This document shows positions 54,455-64,000 of a stretch of 64,000 nucleotides of DNA, piece by piece (the first letter of the stretch is position 1; the number at the start of each line of letters is the position of its first letter). The position numbers were made by a program, and so were the translations under genes. The notes beneath the pieces are model-generated. The model saw only the letters and a program-made list of their open reading frames with translations, did not search any database and was not told where the DNA came from. Source of the DNA: Ceratothoa steindachneri (Eukaryota > Arthropoda > Malacostraca > Isopoda > Cymothoidae); the NCBI GenBank assembly GCA_963969495.1, contig OZ018328.1, positions 434,001-498,000 on the forward strand. Reading direction: 5' to 3'.

Positions 54455-55115
54455 AGATAAATGGGTCGACAAAAAAGTCATTCAAATTAGGGAACCAAAT
54501 TAGAATTTCGTCTCAAAGGGTAGTGGAACAAAAAGGACCCATTAAATAAGTAACTACAGAGACCATAGATACATGTACACAGCATAAAAGTTAGAGAAAG
54601 AAAATCAAATATACATAATTAACTTAAGGGTTTACAAACGACCTATAAATTAGTGGATTAGTGCGGTATTGGCTGCCAAACTTTAAACTGATGCTGCTGG
54701 AGGATCAAAAGCCATCGCATTATACGTCCGTTCTGGCTATTAGTATTTCAGAGGTATTTGAATAATAATTTAATCTTAGATTGGTTATGACTTATGTTTT
54801 TTATCAAAGTTGTTTCTAATAATTCTTTTATAATATTAAAAAACAAAATGGTGAAATTCAGAAATAAATATAAGTATCGAAATGTTGTGAATTTTTTAAA
54901 ACCCAAAGAATTACAAATGGTGAAGGTCATAAAATTTATTTTTATATATCTTCTATTCAATAAATTTATATTTTAGCAACGTGATATTTTGAAAGGGGGG
55001 AAATTTAGTTTAGAGTTCCTTTTTAAAATTATTTTAATTGGCGAAGTTTAGAAAATTTATAAAAATTTAACCATGGCTGCTTTTTTTAGATTTTAATCTT
55101 AGGAGGGAAGTGCAA
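54263..55115. other. AT-rich, no gene; C/A homopolymer run
   Basis: A run of ten Cs followed by about 18 As lies at 54424-54451. The rest is AT-rich with short open frames that mirror each other on both strands (54748-54976) and look accidental. Confidence 0.45.
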
Positions 55116-55199
55116 GGGGGAGTGGCAGAGCCATTGCCTGGTTGTTATTATATAGAAACACCAGGTAATGGCTTCGGCACTCTCCCCTACGGGGGAGAG
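55116..55199. repeat. Long imperfect inverted repeat (hairpin) plus short hairpin
   Basis: GGGGGAGTGGCAGAGCCATT and GCCTGGT (55116-55143) pair with ACCAGGTAATGGCTTCGGCA and CTCTCCCC (55161-55187) across a short loop. Directly after, CTCTCCCCTACGGGGGAGAG forms a second, perfect hairpin using the same bases. May be a miniature inverted-repeat element or a structured RNA; no further evidence. Confidence 0.7.
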
Positions 55200-55443
55200 C
55201 TTAATAAACGCACCCTCTTCAGGCTCTTCATTTTAGTCTGAACAATTTTGCGTGTTCTAACTACACTGAGCCTCATCCTGTTCTGGTTTTCTGTTTTAAG
55301 GGCACAACTACTACTCGTGACTATACCACAGGTCCATCTCTCCATTGGATGAGTGCTTTAAAGAATACAAATCAGCCACACTCCTTCCAAGAGTCCTTAT
55401 AGTTAAAGGAAGCAAAAGTCCAGGAATGTTGAGATGAACTCTG

Positions 55444-56161
55444 GTCTAATACAAGTTCACCCCAAAAGGAGAGCACCAGTAAGAGAACCCCAGTTTCTTC
55501 GCTTCTGCCTAAAGCTGGCTGAGGGTATAAAATGGACGCCCTCTTGCAAATAACGAGCTAGGGCAAGCCACAAGAGTGCCTCGTCAGTCGGGCGTTTCGA
55601 GGCAATGGAAGGAATGGACTCGTGTGCTTCACCAGATCTTCGGGGTAATTAATATTGGAAAGAGGCGGTGGCTTGCTTTCTCACCTTTCACTTTAGTTAT
55701 TTGCCTTCAAGAAATCATATTTTGGAGAAGGGGGGAGACCTCTACACACCTTCCAGGGATACAAGAGTTAGGCAACTCTTTCTACCCACGCACAGTACCT
55801 GTGTCTAATACAAGTTCACCCCAAAAGGAGAGCACCAGTAAGAGAACCCCAGTTTCTTCGCTTCTGCCTAAAGCTGGCTGAGGGTATAAAATGGACGCCC
55901 TCTTGCAAATAACGAGCTAGGGCAAGCCACAAGAGTGCCTCGTCAGTCGGGCGTTTCGAGGCAATGGAAGGAATGGACTCGTGTGCTTCACCAGATCTTC
56001 GGGGTAATTAATATTGGAAAGAGGCGGTGGCTTGCTTTCTCACCTTTCACTTTAGTTATTTGCCTTCAAGAAATCATATTTTGGAGAAGGGGGGAGACCT
56101 CTACACACCTTCCAGGGATACAAGAGTTAGGCAACTCTTTCCACCCACGCACAGTACCTGT
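55444..56161 (+). repeat. 359-bp tandem duplication, nearly identical
   Basis: Unit 1 55444-55802, unit 2 55803-56161. I found one difference (CTTTCTACCC versus CTTTCCACCC). Each unit holds GAGGGTATAAAATGGACGC, a good TATA-box match, and an open frame of about 90-100 codons with no known motif. Very recent duplication, or a duplication made in assembly. Confidence 0.93.
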
Positions 56162-57300
56162 GTGGCTGGGTGCGCAATCTATACCTGATGTAATATCTGG
56201 TTTCATTCTTTGATTTTTCTAACTACGTAGTGGCGAAAGTTGTGGTACTACACGTGGACGCACGGTACTCTTTCACTATGTTCATGACTATTTAGTGAAT
56301 AGATGAATGTTGGGGATAAATGTAGGTTCACTTAGAGGTTGAAAACATAAGCAGGCGTAGATAGGAAACATTGGTTCGCATTCTCCAGTGCTTCAATGGA
56401 TAGAATTATTGAAAGAAGACGATAGAAGGTATTTAGGAGTCTATATTTTAAAGGGGTCCAGAGGACTGGAGATCTTGTTATCTTGTCTCATCGTTTCCTT
56501 CTCTTTTCTCTACACTCTTCTGAGCCTATTTCTACATTTATTATTTCACTCGTATCTGTTTTTTTTTGTTACTTATATCTTATCACTGATTTTTTTATTC
56601 TCTTTTCGTTAATTTTTCCATATTAATTCTCCTTTCACATTTATATTTGTATTGTTTGTTTCTGTACCTCTATGTTTTCCTTTCTCCTTTTTTCTGTTAA
56701 ATTTATCTACCTGCTTCTTTGTGCATCGATGGTGTTAGATAGGAAAGCTAGTAGATTACCCATACTAGAAAGTATCTAACTTTGAAAGGGATGCAGAATA
56801 AAGGATCAATGGCGCTGAAATAACAGACGAATGATGGTTAGAGCTGGAACATTTAAAATTCCTGTCGTTCAAGATTGGTCGCTTCTGATATTGACGGATT
56901 TTTGTGACTCAATTCTAGATCATTTTTGACGTTCGGCGAGTGTTGAGAAATTGCTTCGAGCGATTATAATTCAAGAAGGAGAGCGAAGTGAAACTCTTGC
57001 AAACGTGTAAGTGAAAGTCCCTTTGTTTAATTGCAAGCGTTGCGTGATGAGTGACTTGGTTGAGTCGAAGGAATCGTGTTTGCCCTTGAGCATGGTTGCT
57101 TCGGTTAGTGAGTGTAACCCGATCGGCTAGCTCATATTCGTGGAGAACTATCGATAGTGTCACTACCAAAATTAGTGTGATCTTTTTGTCTTTTAAAATC
57201 CCCAAAGATTTGGGGACGATGTACTTAAATGAATTAAATGCAGGCTAACTGGCGGTAGGCAGCGAAATTTAATAGGATTTAATCAAACTAGATATCGGTC
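56162..57300. other. No recognisable gene; T-rich middle
   Basis: Includes a pyrimidine-rich stretch (56475-56715). Short frames without motifs on both strands. Confidence 0.4.
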
Positions 57301-57309
57301 ACTCGAGGC

Positions 57310-57560
57310 GTCTGTCAGAGGTACCTTGTTAGACTATTCTAATAAACTTGACTATGATTTACTACTTGAAATTTCAAAGTTTGTGGAAGATACAATATTG
57401 AAATATTGACGAAAATATCGAATTCGACGTCCAAAATTTACTAAGCGACTTTGGTCGAAGACTAGAATGGACCGGGGGAAAGTGGCAGATGATATTCAAC
57501 GTAGGCAAGTGTTAGAAGATAACATTAGTCAACAATGATTTTGCTACTTGGGTATTAGCT
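57310..57560 (+). pseudogene. CR1-like LINE RT scrap
   Basis: Frames read NKLDYDLLLEISKFVEDTIL, then after a shift SDFGRRLEWTG and WQMIFNVGKC. These match ISKFADDTKL and WQMPFNVNKCKVMHIG in LINE-A at 16.1-16.3 kb. The catalytic FADD is FVED here. Fragment only. Confidence 0.6.
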
Positions 57561-57640
57561 TGTGATTTATACTAAATCGAGTCTGCTGATTCCGAATCTG
57601 TAATTAGAATTGTTGTAGCACGTAAGGTTCCTGAGTTACA
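57540..57640 (+). repeat. Left arm of inverted repeat around orphan transposon gene
   Basis: TTTTGCTACTTGGGTA, GCTGATTCCGAATCTGT and AGCACGTAAGGTTCCTGAGT reappear in reverse complement at 59693-59812 (GCTGATTCCAAATCTGT, AGCACGTAAGGTTCCTGAGT). About 100 bp, roughly 70% alike by eye, with one 20-base identical block. Overlaps the end of the CR1 scrap, so its true outer edge is uncertain. Confidence 0.55.
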
Positions 57641-57858
57641 CATATGGGCAGTGTTGCTTCGGCTACCGTAGTGAGAGGATGTGTTTGGTTCCTGCTTTAT
57701 CACGTCAAATTTAGCCATTATAGTAGTGGTGTTAAAACGATATTTACATAGAGTGATTAATTATATTTTTCTTTCAGATTTATCTCTCAATTAATTTGTA
57801 AATTAAATAAGATTGTAGAAAAGAATATAACAGGATATATACAAACTAAGTTGAAAAC

Positions 57859-59499
57859 ATGAATCGGCGAGGATGTATAAATAGCCCAGACAACTTTTGT
57901 TATATCTGTGGAAGACATACTCCAAGCAACCAGCGGAAAAAAATAGCTAAAAGAGTGAAAACTTCCTACAATTATTATTTTGGTTGTAAAGTTGGTGACC
58001 AAGACAAGCCCTGGACACCTCACAAATTTTGTACTGTCTATTATACGTAGCTCACACAGTGGTTAAATAGAAAACAGAAGGGTGTCTTTTGCAGTACCAA
58101 TGGTGTGGCGTGTGCCAACAAATTATGTTTTTGATTGCTACTTTTGTATGAGAAATATTGCGAGATTCTCAAATAAGAACAAGTAAAAAATTGTATATCC
58201 AGATTGTAAGTCAGCTATAAAACCAGTCCTCCATAATATAGAGATGCCATTCCCAGTTCCTCCATCAGCTAGTGCAGTTAAATAAGATGATTCATCGCCT
58301 GAAGAGGAGGATAACAATGACGATGAAATGTATGAGGATGATTCTAAGGAGAAAAAGATCCAGTTGATAAATCAACAAAGATTGAATGGTTTGGTGAGGG
58401 ATTTGTCATTGTCAAAGGAGAACGCAGAACTGTTGGGCTTCAGACTACAGCAATGGAAGCTTCTAGAGGACGGTGCAAAAATATCTACTTTCCGTAAACG
58501 CCATGAGTCCTTAGCTGCCTTTATAAAGAAGAAGATGGTGCTTGTTTCTGTACTGATGTTAATGGCCTCATGAATCAGATAGGAAACGAGCATTTACCTG
58601 ATGAACGGATCCTCAAAGCTGTGTTGCTACACAATGGTGACAAAAAACTTCAATTCCTGTCGCACTTATTGTTGGGATGATAGAGACATATGAATCAATG
58701 AAATTTATTTTGGAAGGTGTTCATTACCCATATCATAAGTGGAATATCTGTGGTGATCTAAAGGTAATTTCTTTAATTCTTGGACTGCAGCGAGGATATA
58801 CAAAGAATATGTGCTTCTTATGCCTATGGAACAACCGTGACGACATGAATCATTATATTATCAAAAGAGAAGAACACATAGTTGGCCGATACAATGTGAA
58901 GCACATGTCTTTGGTACATCCACAGAAGATCTACCTTCCACCACTTCATATCAAACATGGCCTTGTCATAAATTTTGTTAAAGCAATGTCTCATGATTAT
59001 GATGGATTCCAGTATCTCAAAGATAAATTTGGTGAAAAGAAAACTGATGCTAAATTAAAGCTGGCATTTTTGTAGGGCCGGAAATCAGAGAATTGATACG
59101 TGACAGAGGGTTCAGGAATAAACTAACTCCACTTGAGTTGGCCGCATGGAATTCATTTGGTCATGTAGTGCAGAACTTCATTGGTAATCATAGGGCTGAA
59201 AACTATGAAGAACTAGTGGACAACATGCTAGAGGCCTATCAACGAATGGGGTGTTGGATGTCTCTTAAGACGCATTTCCTGCATTCACATATAATTTCTT
59301 TCCATCTAATATGGGTGATATTAGTGACGAACATGCGGAAGGGTCCCACCGAGATATCGCAATGATGGAAAGCAGATATCAAGGCCGTTTCAACGAAAAC
59401 ATGATGGGTGACAACTGCTGGTTCCTACAATGGGAGGATCCTATATCCACGTACAAGCGCAAGAGCAAGAGTCTCAAACACTTTGGAAGAAATTTATAG
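57859..59499 (+). pseudogene. Orphan transposon-type gene, broken into several frames
   Basis: I recognise this only as a repeated protein family seen in arthropod and cnidarian genomes without a superfamily name I can give. The N-terminus has a zinc-binding pattern: FCYICGRH, then YFGCKVGDQDKPWTPHKFCT, a CxxC...PHxxCxxC layout recalling ZAD-type fingers, with the last Cys replaced by Tyr. Downstream: RLNGLVRDLSLSKENAELLG, KWNICGDLKVISLILGLQRG, CFLCLWNNRDDMNHYI, IYLPPLHIKHGLVINFVKAM, NFIGNHRAENYEELVDNML and GDISDEHAEG, ending in KSLKHFGRNL and TAG. At least four frame breaks. Inverted repeats on both sides suggest a DNA transposon. DDE residues cannot be assigned with confidence. Confidence 0.6.
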
Positions 59500-59692
59500 T
59501 TAGGTGAGTACTACCTCTTTTATATATAATTCATATCTTGTCTTGGTCTGCAAAAGGACGTACATAATGCCAAATAGGGTGCCCCGATTCCAAACCTCTG
59601 CCCAAAAACGTCTCATTCTTCTCAAACTCGTAATAATTATATCATTAATTGATCCAAGGTGACAAAGTGAGCCATATAGCCTAGTTGCATAA

Positions 59693-59812
59693 CTCAGGAA
59701 CCTTACGTGCTAGGGCAGATCTGAGCACAGATTTGGAATCAGCGCACCAATATAGGTTACAATAATATTTACTCAAGTAGCAGAGACAAAGTTAAAATTT
59801 GTTGGCTAGTGT
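59693..59812 (-). repeat. Right arm of inverted repeat around orphan transposon gene
   Basis: Reverse complement of the 57540-57640 arm, sharing AGCACGTAAGGTTCCTGAGT exactly. Places the broken gene inside a 2.27-kb inverted-repeat-bounded unit. Confidence 0.55.
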
Positions 59813-60727
59813 TATGCACCTCGATCCCTAAAACCCCCAACTTGTGGACAACATAGTTTCTCATAATCTATTTGGTTGTTTCGAGTCTTTAGTGTCCTAC
59901 AACATCACTTTAAATAACATAATTTCTTCAGATATGATAGAGATACAAAATGATATTAAAATGATATATTCAAAACCGAATGAATTCTTCAAGAAATTCT
60001 TCATGAGAAAACAATGTTAATAATGGTGGACACTATTTTGCTGAATATAATGTTCTTATGTATATTAAAAATTATTTTACTAAACAAACATTATTTTTCG
60101 GACAACCTATAAATCCGTGTACCATTAAAAAGGATTTAGTTGAGCAACTTGCAAACTTCTAAGCCGTGTATTGTAGCATCGCGCAAAGCAAACTGACTTC
60201 TGACTTACGTTGCGAGGAGTTTTTCATTCAAATCAAAGGATATTAATCTACTTTTATGGATGGCCCTATAGCGGTACACCTCTCTATACCAGACAATACT
60301 CCTATATTATGTGGGAGGGGTGACTTAATCACCTACTGCAGCGCAAACCGTTGAAGGACTGTTTGCAGGGATTACCGACCTATTAGTAGGTCAATGTTTA
60401 GACGTTGGGTTTCAAATCCTTAATAATCAGACATAAATGGTTGGCTAGATTTACTTAAATAGGCCGAGAGTATCGTTCAAGTTTAGTTAAAGATGAAACA
60501 ACCAAAATATTATTTTTTTTTATTTACACATCAAAATAAGAATAATAATAAGCAAAGGGGGATTATTTAATTTAAAATAGTCTCTTGATAATTATTATGA
60601 GAAGGGATTCTCAAATGGAATTAAATGATTTAGGTAACTAGGCTCAGATCAAAACGGGGAACTTGACAATATTAATAATGGAGGGGGTTTCAGTCTTACG
60701 GATCGGTGACTTTGAGGAAGGTCCTTC
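59813..60727. other. AT-rich, no gene recognised
   Basis: No motif or array seen. A stretch near 60385 (ACCGACCTATTAGTAGGTCA) is a small palindrome. Confidence 0.4.
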
Positions 60728-60833
60728 TTGCGATGAGGCAAGTGGGACACGATCCGATAAGGCAAGTAGGGCACGGTCTGAATGAGGCAGGTGGGGCACG
60801 GTCCAAATGAGGCAGGTTGGGCACGATCCGAAC
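60728..60833. repeat. About 26-bp tandem repeat, four copies
   Basis: Unit close to ATGAGGCAGGTGGGGCACGG plus TCCGA, copies diverged by several bases. It abuts repeat R1 right copy. Confidence 0.8.
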
Positions 60834-60844
60834 CATCCTTCCAA

Positions 60845-61490
60845 TGAAGATAGCCAATCTTCAAAGATGACGTTCGACGAGAATGTGGGAATTCTCGTAA
60901 TTCCACTGGAAGAGGAAACTTCTTTTCCTCAAGGGTAATCGATGGAGATTTTCTTCGGTTCCATTAAACGAAGGAAGACTTGTGCGAATTCAAAGGCTTG
61001 CCGATCAGAGAAGCTACCAACTTACTGGGGTGGAATCACGGCGGAGAAAGTCTGTTGTCTGATGAACTCTCACGGGACTTGACGAGACGACGGGGACGGC
61101 CTTGACTTGCGTGCTGGACTCTCGAACTACAGTGATGCCCGATTCTGAGTGGGAAGCGGCAGTTTGGAGAAGGGAGTCATAAGCTCCTGACATCTTAATC
61201 CGGAGGCGGAGTCGATTTATCGTTTAATAGCAAGGCAGTCGCCAGATAGCCTCCTAAAAAAAAAAATAGCAGCAAGGCACGAAACACAGCGGCTCTTACT
61301 CGCTTCGTCACCGGGGAGGCAGGAGGCTTGGGATGAGTTCGCAGGATTGGGGAATATTTCCCTAATGCGCTCAGGAGTCGAAAATTCGCGAATGTTCGCA
61401 CAGGAAGTGACGTTGGCTATGGCGGGATATAATCGCACGTGGTCTCTAATAAATTGAGGGGTGAGGGTTAGAGGTTGTTCTTTTTCGCGC
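60845..61490 (+). repeat. Dispersed repeat R1, right copy
   Basis: Same order of blocks as 53651-54262 (GAAGATAGCCAATCTTCAA, CCACTGGAAGAGGAAACTTC, AATCACGGCGGAGAAAGTCT, GATTGGGGAATA, ATAATCGCACGT). It carries a very short LINE-C tail that the left copy lacks. Confidence 0.82.
61228..61278 (+). mobile_element. About 30-bp LINE-C 3' tail with target duplication
   Basis: AGTCGCCAGATAGCCTCC plus an A run matches the extreme 3' end of LINE-C. It is flanked by TAGCAAGGC (61228-61236) and TAGCAGCAAGGC (61267-61278), and is absent from the R1 left copy, whose equivalent reads GTGGCAAGG. Confidence 0.65.
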
Positions 61491-62280
61491 TAATTAGACC
61501 TCAGTTGCAGTCTGTAGGTTCATTTTTCTCTGCTCATAGTCAAAAGGACATTTGGGGTGAGTTCGCCGTAGAACGACGAAATAAAACGGAAGGATCTTAA
61601 TTGTGTTTTATTGGAAAATGGTCGTTTGTAAGAAAAACTAATCCAACTTTAGAACAATACTAAACTGCTTCACTAATATAAAGAATGAGTCGCTTTTTGA
61701 GGTCCACTATCGAGCGGCCACTAAAAATAAATGACACAAAATTGTTAACACAATTTTAACACTGCAATAACAGAGACTGTTCACTCGAATAAGATTTATT
61801 GAATATGCAATAAAATACCCTAGCAAGTTGATGCAAGCTGCCCATTAAGTATGTTCAAGAAGAGAATTCTTCAAGATGTTTATAACTGATTTATTTTTTG
61901 TTCACCCGCTATGATTTTCTTTCTCCATCCTTTTCTCTTTATGACAACCCTCTAGTGGATTAATTCCCCCCTAATTTAAAAAAGCCTATTAGTAAGTTAC
62001 TAAAACCTACATAAAATTATAACAAATCAATACAAATATTAATCAAAACAACCTACAAACAAAAAGAAACCAAACAAAAACATTATCGAAGAAGGAAGAA
62101 TCGGGGCGACTTCTCTGGCATCGAAGGCATGGTCGCTTCACACCAGCTACGGAACATTCGACCAACACACAAAAAGCTTCAAATGAAATGGATGAGATGA
62201 AGACAAAATGAGTGATGACGCGAAAGAGCCCAAAGTATATGTGAATGAATTCGTCCCGAATGCAAAGGGACAAGCAGTTG
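61491..62280. other. AT-rich, no gene recognised
   Basis: No protein motif. The last bases lead into the minisatellite. Confidence 0.4.
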
Positions 62281-62650
62281 CGACCCCACTCCTCAGGGTA
62301 CTGGCACAGGCAGATAGCGACCCAACTCCTCAGGGTACTGGCACAGGCAGATAGCGACCCCACTCCTCAGGGTACTGGCACAGGCAGATAGCTACCCCAC
62401 TCCTCAGGGTACTGGCACAGGCAGATAGCAAGCCCACTCCTCAGGGTACTAGAACAGGCAGATAGCGACCCCATTCCTCAGGGCACTGGCACAGGTAGAT
62501 AGCGACCCATTTCCTCAGTGTACTGGGACAGGCAGATAGCGACCCCACTCCTCAGGGTACTGGCACAGGCAGATAGCGACCCTACTCCTCAGGGTACTGG
62601 GACAAGCAGATAGCCACCCTACTCCTCAGGGTACTGGGACAGGCTGATAG
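62281..62650. repeat. Minisatellite: ten 37-bp units
   Basis: Unit begins CGACCCCACTCCTCAGGGTA and continues CTGGCACAGGCAGATAG. Exactly ten units fill 370 bp with scattered substitutions and no indels. Copies 5-7 and 9-10 are the most diverged. Confidence 0.95.
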
Positions 62651-62754
62651 GATGCGCGATTATCACACAAACTGGCAGCATTCAACAAGAATGTGCGGAA
62701 CACTTTCAGACAACGCCGTCGTCGTTCAATTAAATGGCGGTGGCTCCTAAAAAT

Positions 62755-62926
62755 GGGGGCCGTGCTGACGGGACTCTGACGGCCTGTGTTTCTACCCTAC
62801 TTCCTCACTTTCCCGACAACCTATCCCATAACTCTCTCTGGTCTGCCTATAATTTCACAGGGTAGATGCCGACCAGCTTCATCTCACCAACCGGATCAGG
62901 GCTGACAGGGGAGGGGACAACGTTCA
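62755..62926 (+). mobile_element. LINE-C type 5' UTR, first part
   Basis: CCGTGCTGACGGGACTCTG, GGTAGATGCCGACCAGCTTC and GGATCAGGGCTGACAGGGGA match 53397-53560. The sequence is interrupted at GGGGACAACGTT by LINE-A and resumes at about 63771. Confidence 0.75.
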
Positions 62927-63770
62927 AGAGGACCTTCAAAGGATTGGGGAGTGGTCGGACACGTGGCAAATGCCTTTCAACGTGAACAAATGCAAAGTAA
63001 TGCATATCGGCCACTGAAACCCCAAATCTCAGTACTTCCTTAAGGGAACTGCCCTTGAATCGAGTAACACTGAGAAGGACTTGGGTGTTACTATCACTAG
63101 CGACCTCAAGTTCTCGAAACAGTGCATCGAGGCAGAGAAGAAAGCCCAAAGGATGTTAGGCTACATAAAGCGCCAGTTTGGATACCGTAACAAGGAGATA
63201 GTACTTTGTCTGTACAACTCCCTCGTTCGGCCGCACCTAGAGTATGCCGCACAATTTTGGAGTCCTTCGTTTCGAAAGGACATCACAAGGTTGGAACGCG
63301 TACAAGCCAGGGCAACCAAACTGATTCCCTCTATCCGACATAAAAGTTATGAGGATAGACTAAGGGAATTAAATCTGTTCTCGTTGGAAACCCGTAGACT
63401 GCGTGGTCAGCTCATCGAAGTTTTCAAAATACTTCGAGGGTTCGACAATGTTGACTACCGGGATATTTTCACACTGAGTGAGAACAGAACGCGCAATCAC
63501 GGCTTCAAACTTGAACTGAAGCGTTACAACCGCAATCTGTGTGGAAATTTTTTCACTTACAGTGTCTGCGGTGAGTGGAACGCACTTCCAGTGGAAGTTG
63601 TCAACAGTGAATCTGTTGACCAGTTCAAGTCAAGACTAGACAAAGTCTTGAAAAGTGGCCGTTTAGGGACGCCAAACAATTGAGCAGCCATGTGCCTACT
63701 CGATTGCTAGTCCAAAGGTACCCTCTTTGAATGGACCGTAAGGTCTCCTAGGGTACTTTCTTTCCTTGTA
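62927..63770 (+). pseudogene. LINE-A copy (plus strand), 5'-truncated, inserted in a LINE-C leader
   Basis: Reads EDLQRIGEWSDTWQMPFNVN and KCKVMHIGH, a TGA (about 63016), then an open 200-codon frame (63081-63683): MGVTITSDLKFSKQCIEAEK, MLGYIKRQFGYRNKEIVLCL, YNSLVRPHLEYAAQFWSPSF, ERVQARATKLIPSIRHKSYE, GNFFTYSVCGEWNALPVEVV and QFKSRLDKVLKSG. This is the C-terminal part of a CR1-like ORF2 just after the catalytic box. The 3' UTR (GGACCGTAAGGTCTCCTAGG, then TTTCTTTCCTTGTAA) matches the minus copy at 14.48 kb. One of the best-preserved coding stretches in the window. Confidence 0.85.
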
Positions 63771-64000
63771 ACTCCTGAGCTGCAGTCTGAGGTGGTAGGT
63801 TTTTTAACAACCTTTTTCATCCCCATCTACACCTTCCTCACTTCCCCTTTCTTTCTCCTTTAAATTGCTATCCATTTTAGGCCGTCCCCAAGGTGGAGCC
63901 GCCATACCAATGGACTGCTAAACCTCTAGGCGGAAGGAGTGTCCCCAATGGCGCCAGCTGGCTCTGTTGGCCCCGTACTCACCCTTCGCAGAGCGGGCTA
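63771..64000 (+). mobile_element. LINE-C type 5' UTR, second part, runs off the right edge
   Basis: CTCCTGAGCTGCAGTCTGAG, GGTTTTTTAACAACC and CCAAGGTGGAGCCGCCATAC continue the leader as in the 44.4-44.5 kb and 53.6 kb copies. The last bases (CACCCTTCGCAGAGCGGGCT) correspond to the region just before the ORF1 start, so ORF1 may lie beyond the window. Confidence 0.75.

Noticed and set aside
54748..54976. Overlapping open frames on both strands
   Set aside because: AT-rich DNA produces Phe/Lys/Ile/Asn-rich accidental frames; no motif.
55576..56213. Two identical open frames of about 100 codons in the 359-bp duplication
   Set aside because: No known motif, no coding support beyond identity caused by the duplication itself; not called as genes.
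62043..62363. 106-codon minus-strand frame starting in the minisatellite
   Set aside because: The N-terminal part simply translates the 37-bp repeat; no domain recognised.
62281..62650. CRISPR-like array
   Set aside because: Units are contiguous with no unique spacers, and the window is eukaryotic; it is a minisatellite.

Overview
The window looks like accessory, transposon-dense DNA from an invertebrate animal. I favour an arthropod, probably a decapod crustacean. This rests on the C2H2 finger style (repeated CPYQAA fingers), on long introns filled with retroelements, and on the mix of CR1-like, RTE-like and RNase H-bearing LINEs with Ty3/gypsy elements; it is a judgement from memory, not a search. 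There are no bacterial features, no rRNA or intact tRNA gene, and no CRISPR. Nearly all coding sequence is broken retroelement or DNA-transposon sequence. The one plausible host gene is a C2H2 zinc-finger gene on the + strand, with candidate exons at about 32.1-32.6 kb and a terminal exon at 42.55-43.68 kb.

Layout. 0-10.1 kb: Ty3/gypsy territory. One element runs leftwards off the window (LTR 1290-2225, primer site, gag). A decayed pol of a second gypsy lineage lies at 2.4-3.45 kb. A hAT transposase tail (3.85-4.02 kb) abuts a 5'-truncated gypsy copy (4.02-10.1 kb). That copy has RT, RNase H, an OTU-like protease domain, a second retropepsin, a DD35E integrase, a repeat tail, a polypurine tract and a 3' LTR, and is interrupted by a solo LTR with TSD TGGT. 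10.1-17.5 kb: nested insertions. A CR1-like LINE (B, minus) carries an RTE-like element (plus) and a second CR1-like LINE (A, minus), which itself carries a solo gypsy LTR with TSD GGGT. 18.9-19.9 kb: another LINE (E, minus). 20-30.4 kb: several decayed copies of an RNase H-bearing LINE (C). 30.5-32 kb: a minus-strand gypsy LTR with a CR1 3' end inserted in it. 32.1-43.9 kb: the zinc-finger gene, whose intron holds a tRNA-Arg-like SINE, a (TA)n tract and a LINE-C copy with three tandem 5' units. 44.2-47 kb: a LINE-C copy with a C2H2 finger lodged between its 5' UTR/start codon and its endonuclease. 47.0-47.5 kb: an internally deleted hAT relic. 48-53.4 kb: a fairly complete but frameshifted jockey-like LINE (D). 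53.6-62 kb: dispersed and tandem repeats, a 359-bp near-perfect tandem duplication, and a broken orphan transposon gene flanked by inverted repeats. 62.3-64 kb: a 10 x 37 bp minisatellite, then LINE-C 5' UTR interrupted by a 5'-truncated LINE-A.

The parts do not form a pathway; they record successive insertions. The most unusual signal is the architecture of the gypsy pol at 4-9.4 kb (RT-RNase H-OTU-retropepsin-integrase, with a separate retropepsin remnant ahead of RT). Next are the finger/LINE chimera at 44.6 kb, the tandem LINE 5' units at 36-39 kb, and the orphan transposon at 57.5-59.8 kb. All family assignments come from motifs read by eye.
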